64,000 nucleotides of DNA from Brasilonema sp. CT11. GTDB taxonomy: Bacteria > Cyanobacteriota > Cyanobacteriia > Cyanobacteriales > Nostocaceae. The position numbers and the translations under genes were made by a program. This document shows, piece by piece, positions 53,561-62,805 of the stretch (its first letter is position 1; every line of letters starts with the position of its first letter). Where the stretch lies: assembly GCF_017982655.1 (NCBI RefSeq), contig NZ_JABXYX010000006.1:1-64000 (forward strand). The letters are read 5' to 3'. The notes under the pieces were generated by a model. It was not told the origin of the DNA. It saw only the letters and a program-made list of their open reading frames with translations, and did no database searches.

Positions 53561-54022
53561 TCACTTTTGACTCTTGTTAAAAGCCTGATTTTCCAAAAAA
53601 TACATCATTTTGACAAGTATACCGTTGTTTTGAGGAAAGCTAATGTGCAATTAAGTGGCAGAAAACGGGTGCAGCAAACCATTGCCACTTAAATTGCTTA
53701 GCACTGTTATGGCAAGCGATCGCTTTTCTTTGCTCGACAAAATCCATTTGCTTGAATGATGAGGGTATACGCCCAAAGGCGTAATTAGCAATGCTTTGAA
53801 CTTTTTCAATTTTGGGTGTTTCAGGCAAAATTGAAAAATTTTGTTGCCTGGTGGGAAAAGTATTGACCAATAATGAGCCTTTCATAGTTTTATTTGGATT
53901 TTGTCGAGCTTAGAACCAAGCTCATTGGTAAGTACTTAGGCAAAATTAATTTCACACTCGCTCCTTACTGAATAAGCTTTTGAGTCGCTTTTGATAGGTA
54001 ATTTAATTTGCACAAGTACTTA
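53561..54022. other. Intergenic region with one doubtful small frame
   Basis: A minus-strand frame at 53640-53885 (81 residues, MKGSLLVNTFPTRQQNFSIL...) has no ribosome-binding site or known motif. TTTTTCAATTTTGGGTG and CAAAATTGAAAAATTTTG (53803-53840) form an inverted repeat inside it. I do not accept it as a gene with any confidence. Confidence 0.35.
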
Positions 54023-55048
54023 TCAGTTTTTTTCAGGAGTTATTTTCTCTCCTTCGTAAGCAAGAGCTTTGTCACCTGCTTCTGCGAATGCTTTGGCAAC
54101 TTCAATCAGCTGTTGTCGCTTTTTATCATCAATAATCCCAGCCGGAGGGGGCATCAGTTTCTCTTCGATTTGGCGCACCGTTTCGTGCCGTAAGGAGAGC
54201 GCCTGATTTGGATAACTAAGGAGTAATAAGGGATTCTGCTTGCTGGCATTGTCAGGACTGTGGCAGACAACGCAGGTATGCTCCCGCAGCTTGACTTCAA
54301 ATGCACGATAAGCAGCATCAACTTTGGTGATGTGTGGGTTCGATGGAGAAAATAAACGGGTATAAAGTGACGCAAAAGGCTCCTGACCACGAGCATCAGT
54401 CCAAACCCAGTTACCGTCCCATGTGTGCTCAACCTTCGGACGTTGTTTGTCAACTACAGCTGAGCGTAGCGCTCCTTTGACCTTCTGCTGCTCCATAAAC
54501 AGAAGTAATTCAGTAGTTTGCTGGTAGGAATCCCACTTTTTCGATGAATGCCAGAACGGATAAGGATAAGCTCCAATATCAAACTGATTGCGGAACTGAG
54601 TGGGGAGGTGGATGACAATCAGGTTGTTTACCTGTTCAACTTTGGGTTCACCTTTGAACATAAAAGTAGCGAGGTAAATACGACGCCAGACAAATGGCTC
54701 AAATGCAGTTGTGTTACTTTCTTTGATATTGTAGTTACCAGCCTCTTTTTGAGCACCCCATAAGAATGGTGAACTCATAGTATTGCGAAGGATTTTCAGG
54801 TTAGAGAGTTTTTCAGAGCATGAGTTGTAGGCATCTACATTTTTAACATTAGAGACAACGGGGCAGGTAGCAATGATTTCTTTGCCCACTTTCTTCGCTA
54901 GTTCTATGTCCTTCGATGTTTGTAGTGCTGATACTGCATTCTTTGCGGTAGGTGCTTGTAGTGTGCCGCCAAGAAAAAGCGTGATTGTTAACACTATGCC
55001 TAGAAGCACAAACTGCAATCGAGAGTAAAACTTCCGAAGATTAGACAT
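54023..55048 (-). CDS. Membrane-anchored or periplasmic c-type cytochrome
   Basis: From the ATG at 55048 the protein has 341 residues, with an N-terminal hydrophobic segment (LQFVLLGIVLTITLFLGG). One heme-binding motif, CVVCH, lies near residue 268, and a likely Met ligand is in EEKLMPPPAG. The larger N-terminal half (FEPFVWRRIYLATFMFKGEP, GNWVWTDARGQEPFASLY) is not a standard cytochrome c domain, so this is a c-type heme protein with an unassigned extra domain. The open frame begins at a TTG 48 bases earlier. It is followed on the same strand sense, with a miniature element between, by the haloperoxidase-like gene upstream. Confidence 0.75.
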   Translation of the reverse strand: MSNLRKFYSRLQFVLLGIVLTITLFLGGTLQAPTAKNAVSALQTSKDIELAKKVGKEIIATCPVVSNVKNVDAYNSCSEKLSNLKILRNTMSSPFLWGAQKEAGNYNIKESNTTAFEPFVWRRIYLATFMFKGEPKVEQVNNLIVIHLPTQFRNQFDIGAYPYPFWHSSKKWDSYQQTTELLLFMEQQKVKGALRSAVVDKQRPKVEHTWDGNWVWTDARGQEPFASLYTRLFSPSNPHITKVDAAYRAFEVKLREHTCVVCHSPDNASKQNPLLLLSYPNQALSLRHETVRQIEEKLMPPPAGIIDDKKRQQLIEVAKAFAEAGDKALAYEGEKITPEKN

Positions 55049-55293
55049 AACTGCTCGAATTCTTCGATCTATATAGACTGGGTGTGAGTTAAGCAAAACT
55101 TTGAGATGTAGCGATTCTCAGGTAAAGAAAATACACTCAACTTAAAAGAGTCAAGAGTCAGGAATCAGAATTTATCTAGATAACTCTTGAATTCTGACTT
55201 CTAACTCTCCAAGCAAGAGCATATTGCAAGCAATTGAGAACCGCTACATTCTTCTTCTAAGAAAACAGGATGGTTTCTTGAAACAGGGATATA

Positions 55294-55424
55294 TAAGTAA
55301 GTCGGTGCAATAAAACCAAACTGTGTGAAGAAAAGTAAATAAGGCTCAAACTCTTTCTCTCCCTGCTCCCTACTCCCTGCTCCCTGCTTTCTTCTAAGAA
55401 GAATTATTTACGCCGACCTACTTA
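55294..55424. mobile_element. 131-bp miniature inverted-repeat element, copy 2
   Basis: TAAGTAAGTCGGT at 55294-55306 faces GCCGACCTACTTA at 55412-55424. It is the same length as copy 1 at 33392-33522 and similar over both ends. The centre differs: here it carries CTCCCTG/CTCCCTA heptamer repeats (about 55364-55390) instead of a palindromic repeat. Confidence 0.75.
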
Positions 55425-55463
55425 GGTGCTACAAAACAATCTCAAGTCACGAACCAATGGCAG

Positions 55464-57287
55464 CTAAATCGTGATCTTTGTCCCGTCAAACTTGGTCAAC
55501 CTGAAGCCGTCAAATTTTTCGACGTACCCCAGCTTTTCGTCTCTGAGGATGCCAATGGCAACCTCTTCTCCCAAAGCCAAGGCAGCTGCAACATCCGAAC
55601 GCCAATGTATACCGCCAATATCGCGACCAATGGCATAGTTAGCTGCCAGCTTGTTCAACTCGCCACCCACTGTTAGTTGCGATCCGTTGTAGGGAATCAC
55701 TTTTGTGGGGTCATTGGGGTCAGGCACTACGGGATTGGGGATGACAAAGTCCTCGTTAAAGGCTGCTTTCAACAGTGTGGCTTGGACACCAGCAATAGCA
55801 CCAGCACCACTAGTGTAGGCTGGATGGAACGGTGCTCCTTCCGGGTATGCCTGGGGCAATAGATAAGTGCCAAAGGTGCTAAAGGTTTGAGCTAAAGCTT
55901 TGGAATTTAAGAGTTCGGAATTAATCGGATATTGAGTTTTATTGACAAGGTTGTTGTAGACCAGTCCACCATATGCTTCCGGTCGCAGACGGCGGGATAC
56001 GTAGTACTTCCGCCAGTAGGAAGCTCTGATTGCCCGCGAGGGAGCCAAAAGGAGTAGGGTTTGAAAATACCCTGTTGCAAATGTACCGATACCAGGTGTT
56101 AGGGTCTTTGAGTTGTTGTATGGATTCGTCGGACTCAAGGGTGCGTTAATACCACTCAGAATCAACAAGGCTCCAAAGAACAAAGCCCCACCGATATGAG
56201 CTAACTCGCCAAGATCGCGAACAGTGGATACGTAACGGCGTTTCGGGTCATAATTAATAGACCTGCCAGAATCGCTGCCATTTTGAACAAGCAACCATTC
56301 GTCGAAAGTGGTGAGGAAGTCATTGCCAGGGAGAGCAGTACGAATCAGGGGCGAAATAACCTGAGTGTTGAAAGGAATTTCCCGCAACAGAAACTGTGAA
56401 ATGTAAGGACCGTCTAATACCCCAGGTGGAGTAACGTATCGTGTTGTTCTGCCTGAGGCGTCACTTTTATCGATATAGTTGGCGCTGCCACGAAACAAGG
56501 TTTGGGGGGTGACATAACCATTCTGTTTTGGTCCGCGGAATGCTGAAAGCTTGTTGAGGTCTTCGACAGCTGCTAAGACTTTGTGATCGTCAGTGTTGTC
56601 ATGGAACTTGTTAAAAGGTACATCCCGTAGCAAAGCATGCCAGTAGAGTTCAACTGCCTCAGCCGCTTGTTCTGCACTATCGAGAACTGGTGGTACCGGA
56701 ATTCCTAGCTGATCTGCATTGGGTCCTTCCAGGCTGATTGCCAGTGGTCCTAGAGGACTGACCAGCTTCCTCCCGCCACCCAAGATAATCTTTTCAAAGT
56801 CATTTGGGTCAAGCGTTGTCAGTGGTTTTGTCACAGAATTGTAGGCTTCGAGGTTGACTTCGCCTCGCTTGTCGTGCGGTAATCCCCTACTGTCACTGGC
56901 GATTTTATTGGGGTAACGTTCCTCATCACCGTTAGTTGGTTGCGGCACAACGCCAAGATCCAGCTGTTGTTTCGCTGCTTGGACACGTACGTTATAGGCT
57001 TTCTGGACAAAATTGTTATCGTCGAACACCCGCTCACTCCCGACAACATTCTGTGCCTGGACGATGTCTCCTTTCCTCGTGGAGGAGAGGAGCGGAGACA
57101 TCACCCCCGCAGTAACGCCAGTAGCAGTTAACACACCAGCACGACCGAGAAATGAGCGTCTACTAAAGCGACCGAGTAATGAGCGCTTACGGCTTCCATC
57201 AGCGTGACCAGTTTCGGGATTTGTGATTTTGCTTTGGGCTTGTGTCTCTGTTTGAGAAGCTTGATGAAAATTGGGATCGGATTGCAT
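55464..57287 (-). CDS. Tat-exported vanadium-haloperoxidase-like protein (PAP2 superfamily)
   Basis: The ATG at 57287 is preceded by GAGGAG and gives 607 residues. A twin-arginine signal is present (GRFSRRSFLGRAGVLTATG). The C-terminal half has the vanadate/phosphate-binding elements KYYVSRRLRPEAYGG and GGIHWRSDVAAALALGE (Arg/His). Between them, PAYTSGAGAIAG aligns with the family's PSGHA-like motif, but the expected acid-base His is absent. Active members oxidise halides with peroxide; this one may have altered or lost haloperoxidase activity. It adjoins a cytochrome c gene on the same strand. Confidence 0.85.
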   Translation of the reverse strand: MQSDPNFHQASQTETQAQSKITNPETGHADGSRKRSLLGRFSRRSFLGRAGVLTATGVTAGVMSPLLSSTRKGDIVQAQNVVGSERVFDDNNFVQKAYNVRVQAAKQQLDLGVVPQPTNGDEERYPNKIASDSRGLPHDKRGEVNLEAYNSVTKPLTTLDPNDFEKIILGGGRKLVSPLGPLAISLEGPNADQLGIPVPPVLDSAEQAAEAVELYWHALLRDVPFNKFHDNTDDHKVLAAVEDLNKLSAFRGPKQNGYVTPQTLFRGSANYIDKSDASGRTTRYVTPPGVLDGPYISQFLLREIPFNTQVISPLIRTALPGNDFLTTFDEWLLVQNGSDSGRSINYDPKRRYVSTVRDLGELAHIGGALFFGALLILSGINAPLSPTNPYNNSKTLTPGIGTFATGYFQTLLLLAPSRAIRASYWRKYYVSRRLRPEAYGGLVYNNLVNKTQYPINSELLNSKALAQTFSTFGTYLLPQAYPEGAPFHPAYTSGAGAIAGVQATLLKAAFNEDFVIPNPVVPDPNDPTKVIPYNGSQLTVGGELNKLAANYAIGRDIGGIHWRSDVAAALALGEEVAIGILRDEKLGYVEKFDGFRLTKFDGTKITI

Positions 57288-57879
57288 TTCTCTTTTCTCC
57301 TCACCTAGAAAGTGAACCATGAGATTGTGCCACAGGAAGGGAAATACCTGTAGACATGAAGTATTGCGACTCTTGGCTAAATCGCATGAGTATTGTGCTG
57401 ATGATGAAGCATATCAACAGTGCAATAACGCGTTGTGCTACACTCTAAGGAGCAATTGCACGGAACGCAGCGCCCTCAAGGATAATTAGCCTATAGTTTG
57501 GGTTCAAGAATTGCTAGTCAATGCAAACAATTCTTGGCTACACATAAAGCTATCTGCCACCCAGCTTGTGTAAAGAAACCATCTATACATAAGTTAGATA
57601 GACATCAATAAATTAATCATCTCAAAAAATACAATTAATCGATAAGGTAACCGTAGATTTTGTAGATGAATTATAATTTTGCACAAAAGAATGTGAAAAG
57701 CAAGAGAAAATTGTACAATTTCCCACAATGCTTACAGTGTCGGAAGCAGAACGCCCACAACTTCTGGGATATTGGAGCGCGAATGACTGAAAATCTTAGT
57801 TTGTAGGCTGGGGACTGTCCTCACGGCACACCAATGACATAGAAAGGCAAGCAGTGCCCACCCTACGTTAGATTCTACG
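57288..57879. other. Intergenic region, no intact gene
   Basis: AT-rich upstream region of the haloperoxidase-like gene. CTACGTTAGATT is tandemly repeated at 57863-57886. Otherwise only short frames. Confidence 0.4.
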
Positions 57880-58027
57880 TTAGATTCGCCAACTAGAAAA
57901 TCTTACCAAAAAATTGGCACAATCCAACTCTCTAAGTATACTCGGTTTCTCTAAACACTCCTGTTGGATATTGAAAACTGTTATTGATATATCTGCACAC
58001 CTTTTGAAAGTCATTTCGTCGTCTTGA
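57880..58027 (-). pseudogene. Decayed VirB4-like fragment
   Basis: On the minus strand one frame reads CRYINNSFQYPTGV then FRETEYT, a stop, and RVGL. The intact VirB4 at 49027-51774 has CRYIENCFQRPAQV, IRETEYA and WRIWL in the same order (about residues 416-440). The flanking codons (RRRNDFQKVC) also match loosely. Stops interrupt it, so it is a relic of a second T4SS-like locus or of a partial duplication. Confidence 0.7.
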
Positions 58028-58173
58028 GGAATATCACCTTTGTTCCTCAATCTAATATATAAAAAAGAAATCTCAGAATAATATCACAAAATTAGAAAAA
58101 ACTTTCCTCCACTCTCCTGAAATTTACTAAAAACTGTTCTTGACATTAAAAAAAATAAAATAATAGAAAGAAT

Positions 58174-58224
58174 ACTGTTATTAATTATTAGATTACCTTG
58201 TCTTAACTTAGACATCATACATTC
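58174..58224. repeat. 51-bp element, second copy
   Basis: It is nearly identical to 53017-53067, in the same orientation. It lies about 210 bases upstream of phoX (plus strand) and about 150 bases from the VirB4 relic (minus strand). The CTTAACTTA/ATTACCTT segments loosely resemble cyanobacterial Pho-box repeats, but the link to the T4SS-like copy makes shared ancestry the simpler reading. Confidence 0.7.
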
Positions 58225-58432
58225 TCGTATATGCTCATGTTGTGTGGATTTCGTTCTAAGCTTTTTGAAAGCAAATTTCGTATCCACTGGATATTTGTTT
58301 TTTAATCTAGGCGAAACCAATGAAACCTTCGCCTAGAATTTTGCTGGAAATGATTAGGCTTTATTGTCATTGGTTTGTCTTATTAAGACAACTCCTTAAA
58401 GAAGTGGAGACTGCACTGAAAAGGAAATTCTT

Positions 58433-60793
58433 ATGTCTAAATTGAATCGTAGACAAGTACTTATATTTTTTGCAGGTGCTGCAGGTGCTGTACTGGCAGA
58501 TCAAGTTTTAGGTGGTACTGTCGATGCAAGAGAAGTAAAATTCGCACCTCTAGGTTTTACACCTGTACGCTTACCACATCCTCTGCCAATTTACAAGCAA
58601 CAGAAGAACTACTTACCCACAGAAATTGGACAGGGAAAAACTCTTGATGCTTCACCTGATGTGAAGTTAGCTAGCTACAACGTCGTTGATGACGTTGTGG
58701 TAGCTCCAGAGTATGAGCGGTACGTTATTGTTAGTTGGGGCGATCGCGTGTTCCCAAACCCCGAAGAGTATTTCGGCTACAACAACGACTACACCGGCTT
58801 TATTCCTGTTGGCAAAGGCAAAGCAGTCGATGGTTATTTGTGGGTGAATCATGAATATGTCAGCTACCCAATTTCTGGTTTAGCACCAGGGATACCTACA
58901 AATCTCAAAGAAACTCCTGGTGTCTTTGCTCAAGTGATTGGGCGCGCTTTACCTACCACCAGAAATCTTGAAGTTGATGGAGAATTTTTATACAACGTCG
59001 GTGGCTCGATTGTCCGCATTTCTCGACGCGGTAACGCTGATGGGCGTTTCTCTGTCGTCAAAGACTCCAAGAACCGTCGTGTTCACGGTCTTTCTGGCTT
59101 AGGAATCAACAAAGAACGCAAAGATGGCTATGAGAAAGTCACCTCTTGGGGAGGTTTGAGTTACCAACAAGGTGATGACAAGTATCTCATTGGAACTGGA
59201 CCTGCTGCGAAGGAAGTTTTTCCTCTCAGTTCCGATGGACTGGGTGACAAAATCATTGGTACAGGGTTTAACTGTTCTGGTGGTACAACTCCTTGGGGTA
59301 CAATCCTCTCTGGAGAAGAAAACTTCCAAGGAAGTGAGGAATCTTTCGTTGGTGTCACAGAGTTTGTCAAACCTGATGGCACACAAACAAGCTACACCAA
59401 AGGAACTACTGGTGAAACCTTTGGTTTAGTTGGAGAAAAATACGGATGGATTGTAGAAGTTGCTCCTGAAGACCCCAATTTCCGTCCACGTAAACATACA
59501 TCCTTAGGTCGCTTCCGCCACGAAAACGTTGGTGTCCGTGCTGAAGCGGGAAACAAGTTAGTCGCCTACATGGGAGATGACAGACGCGGGGGACACACCT
59601 GGAAATTTGTCAGCAATGGTACAATCTCCTCACTGGAAGATAAAAGCAATAGCCAGTTGTGGGAAAGTGGTACTCTCTACGTTGCTCGTTTCAATCCAGA
59701 TGGTACTGGCGAGTGGATCGCTTTAAACCTACAGACTCCTACCAATCCGATTGCGCCATCAGTCATATCTTCTGTAGAATACGACGCTTTAGGCTCAGCA
59801 CAAAGAGACGGACTGCTGAAACTACCCAGACGTAAAGGCATTGCTGAACAAACAACTGATGGTGGTGCTTTCAACTGCGATCGCAAAAACGAAGCAACTG
59901 CCCTCAGCGATTATCAAAACAAAAAGCTTTCCGACTTCTACCCCACTCAAGGTGCTGTTCTTGCTGACGCCTTCTTAGCTGCTAACTTAGCTGGAGGTAC
60001 CCCCACAGCACGTCCCGAAGATTTAGAAATACATCCGCACACCAAAGAAGTGTTTATTGCTTACACCGACGGCGCACCTGGAAGCGACGGTTACCCTGAT
60101 TCGCGTATCTTCCAAGTTGCCAAGTTAAGTGCTGCACCTAATGCGACTCAACAATCTGGGGGACTTTACAAGATTATTGAAAATAGTCAAGACGGTACAG
60201 GTACGACTTTCCGCTGGGAGAGATTCGCCCAGGGCGGGGAAGCTGGTTCTGAGTATGGCGCTGGTTTTGCCAATGTGGATAACCTCGTAATTGACGATCA
60301 AGGAAACGTCTGGGGTTGTATTGATATGTCCACCGATACCCACAACGGTTTTACAGTTGGTGCAATTCCAACTGAAAATAAAATTGACCACTCTGCCACA
60401 GGTAACGTTTCCACTTTTACTGGTGTCTTCGGTAATAACTGGTTTTTCTGCATTCCCACCAGTGGTCCCAATGCAGGAGTTGTGATACCCTTCGCTCAAG
60501 GTCCAGTTCGTTGTGAGATGACCGGACCAACTTTAGTCGGTGATACACTGTTTCTTTCCGTACAGCATCCCGGCGAAGACTCTCCAGTGAACGATGGTAC
60601 ACAACTGAGTCGCAGTATCCAGCTATTGGATTTGAGCGGTACTACCTTCGACCAGACACGCACGGTACCCCGTGGTAGCAGCTGGCCAAGCAATATTCCT
60701 GCTAGTGATGGTGGTAGCAATCAAGCAACTGGTATACCGCGTCCAGCAGTCATTGGTATTCACCGTAAAAATTCTAAGGGCAGATTTTTCTAA
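58433..60793 (+). CDS. phoX: PhoX-type alkaline phosphatase (DUF839)
   Basis: PhoX hydrolyses phosphate esters outside the cytoplasm using Ca/Fe. The 786-residue protein has a twin-arginine signal (SKLNRRQVLIFFAGAAGAVL). Family segments include NPEEYFGYNNDYTGFIP, GYLWVNHEYVSYP, NCSGGTTPWGTILSGEENFQ, YGWIVEVAPEDPNF, RFRHENVGVRAEAGNKLVAY and RPEDLEIHPHTKEVFIAYTD. Length fits the family. AAGGAAA precedes the ATG. It is followed by two hairpin terminators. Confidence 0.94.
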   Translation: MSKLNRRQVLIFFAGAAGAVLADQVLGGTVDAREVKFAPLGFTPVRLPHPLPIYKQQKNYLPTEIGQGKTLDASPDVKLASYNVVDDVVVAPEYERYVIVSWGDRVFPNPEEYFGYNNDYTGFIPVGKGKAVDGYLWVNHEYVSYPISGLAPGIPTNLKETPGVFAQVIGRALPTTRNLEVDGEFLYNVGGSIVRISRRGNADGRFSVVKDSKNRRVHGLSGLGINKERKDGYEKVTSWGGLSYQQGDDKYLIGTGPAAKEVFPLSSDGLGDKIIGTGFNCSGGTTPWGTILSGEENFQGSEESFVGVTEFVKPDGTQTSYTKGTTGETFGLVGEKYGWIVEVAPEDPNFRPRKHTSLGRFRHENVGVRAEAGNKLVAYMGDDRRGGHTWKFVSNGTISSLEDKSNSQLWESGTLYVARFNPDGTGEWIALNLQTPTNPIAPSVISSVEYDALGSAQRDGLLKLPRRKGIAEQTTDGGAFNCDRKNEATALSDYQNKKLSDFYPTQGAVLADAFLAANLAGGTPTARPEDLEIHPHTKEVFIAYTDGAPGSDGYPDSRIFQVAKLSAAPNATQQSGGLYKIIENSQDGTGTTFRWERFAQGGEAGSEYGAGFANVDNLVIDDQGNVWGCIDMSTDTHNGFTVGAIPTENKIDHSATGNVSTFTGVFGNNWFFCIPTSGPNAGVVIPFAQGPVRCEMTGPTLVGDTLFLSVQHPGEDSPVNDGTQLSRSIQLLDLSGTTFDQTRTVPRGSSWPSNIPASDGGSNQATGIPRPAVIGIHRKNSKGRFF

Positions 60794-60825
60794 CCTATAT
60801 AGGTTTAGTGAACCGTTCACTTGAG

Positions 60826-60850
60826 CATGGAAGATGACTTCCATGTTTTT
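60826..60850 (+). terminator. Hairpin terminator after phoX
   Basis: CATGGAAG at 60826-60833 pairs with CTTCCATG at 60838-60845 around a four-base loop, followed by TTTTT. It lies 33 bases after the phoX stop. Confidence 0.8.
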
Positions 60851-60868
60851 AAGGAAAATCCAAAAAAT

Positions 60869-60903
60869 AAAAATCCAGCCGTATCCTACAGCTGGATTTT
60901 TTG
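60869..60903 (+). terminator. Second terminator hairpin after phoX
   Basis: AAAAATCCAGC (60869-60879) and GCTGGATTTTT (60891-60901) form an 11-bp stem with a T-run. It could terminate in either direction. The following 60904-61341 shows no convincing gene; the minus-strand frame at 60937-61212 has no motif. Confidence 0.75.
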
Positions 60904-61341
60904 TTACTTGTAACCCACATTCCGCACCCTAAAGTCTCACACTAGGAATTTTGAACCTTTGAAGATTTGGAAATTGGCGATAGGCATTCCAAATGACTCC
61001 ACGTTCGTATAAAATAAATCCATAATTCTAAATATAAATACGAAAAAACAGATTGTGGCAGTGGGGAGTGGGGAATGTCGGATGTAAGCTTGGTTTGTCG
61101 GATGCTCCCCAATCAACTCAGTATAAAGAATAAAGATCATCGCAGTGTTCGGGACAAAGTGCTGTGTGTAAACAATTTCAGGTTTTCTGTTCAACCTCAA
61201 ACTGGGTGACAAACAGATGAACTTTCATCTGTACCTAGAAATTTAGTCTTTGAGGACTTTGTTGAAAACTGGTGAAATGGAAACTCTGGAACTAAGTCTA
61301 GTGTCTGTATGGTCAATGAAAAAGGTCATTATTGCTAAATT

Positions 61342-62265
61342 ATGAATGAAAACTGGGTCTATCTAGGAGCAGGACTAGCAATAGGGATTGCTGTTCGTGG
61401 GTTCTTTGCACAAACAAAGGTATCTTCTAGCTCATCGACAGTCTTATCGCAAGATGAACAACAACAGGCTACGCCAATACTCCAGCAGCAGATGAAGCAA
61501 ACGCAGCTAGCGTATTATATGGCACGAGAAATAAGCCAGTTTAAGGCGGGGTTTTTGGCGCGAACGACTCATGTGTTGCGATCGCCTTTAAATGGTCTGA
61601 TTGGTTTGCATCAGTTAATCTTATCTGATCTATGTGAAAATCCAGAGGAAGAACGAGAATTTATCGCTCAAGCTCATGAGCGAGCGCTAAAATTACTCAA
61701 GCTGATTGATGAAATTCTTAGGGTTGCTAGAGTTGAACATGGTACAAACAAATTACACATTCAGCCTTTAAACTTATCCGAATTGTTGCAAGAAGTTCAC
61801 GATTTGACTTATATGCTGGCGGAAAATCGCAATTTTCCCTTTCAAGTTCTACCGCCAAATCCAGAAATATATATACTTGCAGATCCCTACTGGCTGCGAC
61901 AAGTATTAGTCACTTTAGTGGAAAGTTGCATTGCTCAAATGGAGGAAGGCAGCATCTGTATTTCTGCTCATGTTGGGCACACAAGTGATTGCGTTCATAT
62001 TTGGTTGGATGTACCAACCCATGCAACTTCTCTAAGTGAGCCGATAGATTTCATGACACCGAAAAACAACTCACCTGAAGCTGACAAGAAAAATGATATT
62101 CTCTTGCCAGGAATGAAGCTTCTACTCAATCAAACTCTTTTGGAAGTCATGGCGGGAAAGTTAGAAGTAGTTCCCTCTCCCGCCCTTGAGGAACAAGCTG
62201 ATGATGTGACGAGGCTACAAGTCTCTATCCCCCTAGTGATTCCTGAAGTTGAGCATCTACACTAA
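61342..62265 (+). CDS. Degenerate membrane-linked histidine kinase
   Basis: The 307-residue protein has a short N-terminal hydrophobic segment (VYLGAGLAIGIAVRGFFA) and a HisKA-type dimerisation helix with the phospho-acceptor-like H box (ARTTHVLRSPLNGLIGLHQL, near residues 74-93). The following ATPase-like domain (LADPYWLRQVLVTLVESCIA) lacks the Asn of the N box. No glycine-rich G boxes are visible. It may be a phosphotransfer or scaffold pseudo-kinase. No response regulator adjoins it. It overlaps the convergent GNAT gene by 41 bases. Confidence 0.72.
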   Translation: MNENWVYLGAGLAIGIAVRGFFAQTKVSSSSSTVLSQDEQQQATPILQQQMKQTQLAYYMAREISQFKAGFLARTTHVLRSPLNGLIGLHQLILSDLCENPEEEREFIAQAHERALKLLKLIDEILRVARVEHGTNKLHIQPLNLSELLQEVHDLTYMLAENRNFPFQVLPPNPEIYILADPYWLRQVLVTLVESCIAQMEEGSICISAHVGHTSDCVHIWLDVPTHATSLSEPIDFMTPKNNSPEADKKNDILLPGMKLLLNQTLLEVMAGKLEVVPSPALEEQADDVTRLQVSIPLVIPEVEHLH

Positions 62266-62698
62266 GAGAATTAAATTTAGGTTGGTTATATAAGACCATT
62301 GTGGTGGTAGAATTCTGTTGGAAACCAATCCTTTCGTAGAACCGCTGCTTGTGAGTTGTCATCAAATAGACACGCTCAACACGATTCATGCGCGGGTGAC
62401 TCAAAACAGTTTCCACCAACTTACTTCCCAGTCCAGTATCACGGTACTCTGTATGAATGGCAACATCCCAAATAGTTGCGCGATAAACACAATCAGATGT
62501 TGCTCTGGCAAAGCCAATTAATCGTTCTCCATCCCAAACGGTAATCACAGGGTCGCTGTTTGCAATGGCGATGCCTAAATCTTCAATGCTGCGATTATTT
62601 GCCCAGAAAGCAGAAATGTTTAGCAGCTGTTGGATCTGATAAAGGTCCATTTTAGACTTGCGATCGCTAAATCGAATCTGATTGTGACTAGAGTTCAT
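62225..62698 (-). CDS. GNAT-family N-acetyltransferase, paralog of 13438-14049
   Basis: The 157-residue protein shows [20 protein letters not shown], the acetyl-CoA loop AIHTEYRDTGLGSKLVETVL, and a C-terminal RFYERIGFQQNSTTTMVLY. It is a single-domain acetyltransferase with unknown substrate. An ATG at residue 17 is an alternative start. Its 3' end overlaps the kinase-like gene convergently. Confidence 0.85.
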   Translation of the reverse strand: MNSSHNQIRFSDRKSKMDLYQIQQLLNISAFWANNRSIEDLGIAIANSDPVITVWDGERLIGFARATSDCVYRATIWDVAIHTEYRDTGLGSKLVETVLSHPRMNRVERVYLMTTHKQRFYERIGFQQNSTTTMVLYNQPKFNSLSVDAQLQESLGG

Positions 62699-62805
62699 GG
62701 ATGTTACCGAATCGTTGGAGTTTATTCGCTACCTTTTTATCCGATTTTGTAAGATAGTGCTATACCTGTATCAATTGTAATCTTAAAAAAAGTTAATATT
62801 TTCAT

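Noticed and set aside
58174-58224. Pho box controlling phoX
   Set aside because: The element is shared almost exactly with a site upstream of the T4SS-like locus, and the internal repeat spacing is not the regular 11 bases of a Pho box. Kept only as a possibility.
60937-61212. 91-residue minus-strand frame
   Set aside because: No ribosome-binding site, no family resemblance, and it lies in an AT-rich gap.
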